Shown here piece after piece: positions 62,817 through 64,000 of a stretch of 64,000 nucleotides of DNA; the stretch's first letter is position 1; every line of letters begins with the position of its first letter. The position numbers and the translations under genes were made by a program. Under the pieces are notes generated by a model, which was not told where the DNA came from, did not search any database, and saw only the letters and a list, made by a program, of their open reading frames with translations. The DNA comes from Streptomyces broussonetiae (GTDB lineage Bacteria; Actinomycetota; Actinomycetes; Streptomycetales; Streptomycetaceae). The stretch is from positions 8,432,001-8,496,000 of the forward strand of contig NZ_CP047020.1 in the NCBI RefSeq assembly GCF_009796285.1, given 5' to 3'.

Positions 62817-63653
62817 ATGCAGAAGGATCAGTTCCTCACCCGGCGCCGGATGCTCCTCGCCGGCGCCGCCGCACTCGGGGCCGCGGGAAGTGCCGGAGTC
62901 GTCCTCGCGGGCGGCGCCGAGGAGAGCGCGCCGCATGCCCCGGCCCCCCTTTCCGGCCCGCAGGCCCGCCAGGCCCTCAAGTCCTCGGCCTTCCGTCTCC
63001 AGCCGCTCACCGACGACGGACCGCCGCGCGCGGCGCCGCGCCGACTGAAGGTACGCACCGAGCCGATTCTCCGGATCTCCGGCCGCGGCCGGCACATGAT
63101 GCTGACGTTCGACGACGGCCCCAACCCGGACTACACCCCGCACATCCTGGACACCCTTGCCAAGTACGACGTCCGGGCGATGTTCTTCCTGTGCGGGGAG
63201 TGCGTCGTCGAGAACAAGAAGCTGGTCGCCCGCATGGCCGACGAGGGCCATGTCGTCGGCAACCACACCTGGACGCATCCGCTGCTGACGACCCTCGACC
63301 GCCGTGAGATCCACGACGAGATGAAGAGCACCAGCGACGCCATCGAGGAGTCCTACGGTGAACGCCCCCAGTGGTTCCGGGCCCCTTACGGCGCCTGGAA
63401 CCGGGCCGCGTTCCAACTGGGCGCCGAGATGGGCATGGAGCCGATGGCCTGGACGGTGGACACCACCGACTGGATGACGCCGGGCACCTCCACCATCATC
63501 GACCGGGTGGAGAGCGGCGCCGCCCCCGGTGTCGTGGTGCTCTCCCACGACGCCGGGGGCGACCGTTCGCAGACCGTCCACGCGATCCGTGAATGGCTGC
63601 CCCATCTCATCGACTCCGGGTATCACATGACGGTGCCGCCCAGACGCCTGTGA
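62817..63653 (+). CDS. polysaccharide deacetylase (CE4/NodB), Tat- or Sec-secreted
   Basis: The 278-residue protein begins FLTRRRMLLAGAAALGAAGSAGVVLAGG, a likely twin-arginine signal. The NodB domain follows at about residue 90: MLTFDDGPNPDYTPHIL (catalytic Asp pair), EGHVVGNHTWTHPLL (metal-binding His pair), RAPYGAWN and WTVDTTDW, with VVLSHDAGGDR near the end. These are all CE4 motifs, so the enzyme should be active on peptidoglycan, chitin or related N-acetyl polymers outside the cell. Confidence 0.88.
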   Translation: MQKDQFLTRRRMLLAGAAALGAAGSAGVVLAGGAEESAPHAPAPLSGPQARQALKSSAFRLQPLTDDGPPRAAPRRLKVRTEPILRISGRGRHMMLTFDDGPNPDYTPHILDTLAKYDVRAMFFLCGECVVENKKLVARMADEGHVVGNHTWTHPLLTTLDRREIHDEMKSTSDAIEESYGERPQWFRAPYGAWNRAAFQLGAEMGMEPMAWTVDTTDWMTPGTSTIIDRVESGAAPGVVVLSHDAGGDRSQTVHAIREWLPHLIDSGYHMTVPPRRL

Positions 63654-63742
63654 CGGTATTGCGGAGCTTTTTTGCACATCCCTTTTTCCGTCCGTTCCCA
63701 AAGACCGTTCTCCCGTGTGATCGCCCGCCCGGCGCGGTGGCT

Positions 63743-64000
63743 TCAGCGCACCGCGACCAGGCGGGCGAAGACCACGACATTCCCGTCGTAGCCGCGCTGC
63801 TTCGAGAATCCGCCGCCGCAGGTGATGACCCGCAGTTCCGGCGTTCCCTTCGAGCCGTACACCAGGTCACCGGGGAAACCGGCCTTCGAGAAGACCTCGA
63901 CGCCGTAGATCTCGAACACCACGGTCCTTCCGTCCTTGCGCAGGACCTCGATCCGGTTGCCCTTCTTCAGCGCGCCGAGCCCGTAGAACACGGCGGGGCC
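63743..64000 (-). CDS. class E/F sortase, C-terminal part (runs off the window)
   Basis: The 85 or so codons in the window encode the C-terminal half of a sortase: FYGLGALKKGNRIEVLRKDGRTVVFEIYGVEVFSK, RVITCGGGFSKQRGYDGNVVVFARLV. The Cys in ITCGG is the sortase nucleophile. The usual catalytic Arg should lie in the last strand but the sequence after the cysteine shows only Arg in FARLV and KQRGY, which agrees with the class F pattern. The His of the triad lies outside. It anchors proteins to the cell wall. Confidence 0.85.
   Translation of the reverse strand, partial: GPAVFYGLGALKKGNRIEVLRKDGRTVVFEIYGVEVFSKAGFPGDLVYGSKGTPELRVITCGGGFSKQRGYDGNVVVFARLVAVR

Noticed and set aside
62408..62818. Minus-strand 136-codon frame between lysX and the deacetylase gene
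   Set aside because: Some codon bias but no start signal, no known family, and it overlaps the 3' end of lysX.

Overview
The window is chromosomal DNA of a high-GC actinomycete, almost certainly a Streptomyces. Codon third positions are nearly all G or C, GTG and TTG starts are common, and the gene families are typical: Rpf-like transglycosylase/LysM/M23 protein, GlgA/GlgC pair, PAS-GAF-SpoIIE phosphatase, ECF sigma with zinc anti-sigma factor, two-domain LysX, class E/F sortase. No rRNA, tRNA, CRISPR array, insertion sequence or phage gene was seen.

Layout. 0-6.2 kb: 5' end of gnd, a cell-wall hydrolase, an EamA transporter, a FhuF-like 2Fe-2S protein, and the glycogen/maltosyl-phosphate genes glgA-glgC. 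6.3-15.1 kb: one minus-strand operon of lower GC than its surroundings. Its first gene is a 20-codon micro-ORF (MTDETFLGSRESAMNTKWEG) with its own promoter, a perfect AGGAGGT ribosome binding site and a strong hairpin just after its stop. Then come a HEAT/SUMF1 (formylglycine-generating-enzyme-like) protein, a flavin-fold (PPOX) protein, an MFS exporter, a SAM methyltransferase, a cytochrome P450, an ATP-grasp ligase and an orphan molybdopterin hydroxylase subunit. This looks like an uncharacterised ribosomal-peptide (RiPP-like) pathway and is the most interesting part of the window.

15.6-23.1 kb: a decayed GNAT gene, a secreted GH92 alpha-mannosidase, a WS/DGAT acyltransferase, two short-chain dehydrogenases and a degenerate HD-domain protein. 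23.5-25.6 kb: a 58-residue small protein, a GNAT acetyltransferase and an amidase. 25.8-46.5 kb: a large glycan-use region. It holds a secreted GH29 alpha-L-fucosidase, a wrecked GH20 hexosaminidase, a LacI regulator divergent from a CUT1 sugar ABC transporter with a GH5-like hydrolase, a short GH85-like tail and a GH38 alpha-mannosidase, then an FCD-type GntR regulator divergent from a CUT2 (Rbs-like) transporter and an oxidative (non-phosphorylating) L-fucose pathway. The enzymes fit stepwise removal of fucose and mannose from N-glycans, import of the sugars and oxidation of L-fucose. Three parts (GH20, GH85, sugar mutarotase) are reduced to remnants, so the locus seems to be eroding. A recurring GTCNGAY motif at three promoters suggests one regulator links the fucosidase, transporter and catabolic genes.

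46.5-64 kb: a lipase-maturation-factor-like membrane protein, a Pro/Ala-rich lipoprotein, a PAS-GAF-SpoIIE phosphatase separated from its kinase-like ATPase domain by a frameshift, a Fpg/Nei DNA glycosylase, an ECF sigma/anti-sigma locus, a CapA-like lipoprotein with altered active-site motifs, an amino-acid permease, an MFS transporter, a universal stress protein, LysX, a polysaccharide deacetylase and the C-terminal part of a sortase.
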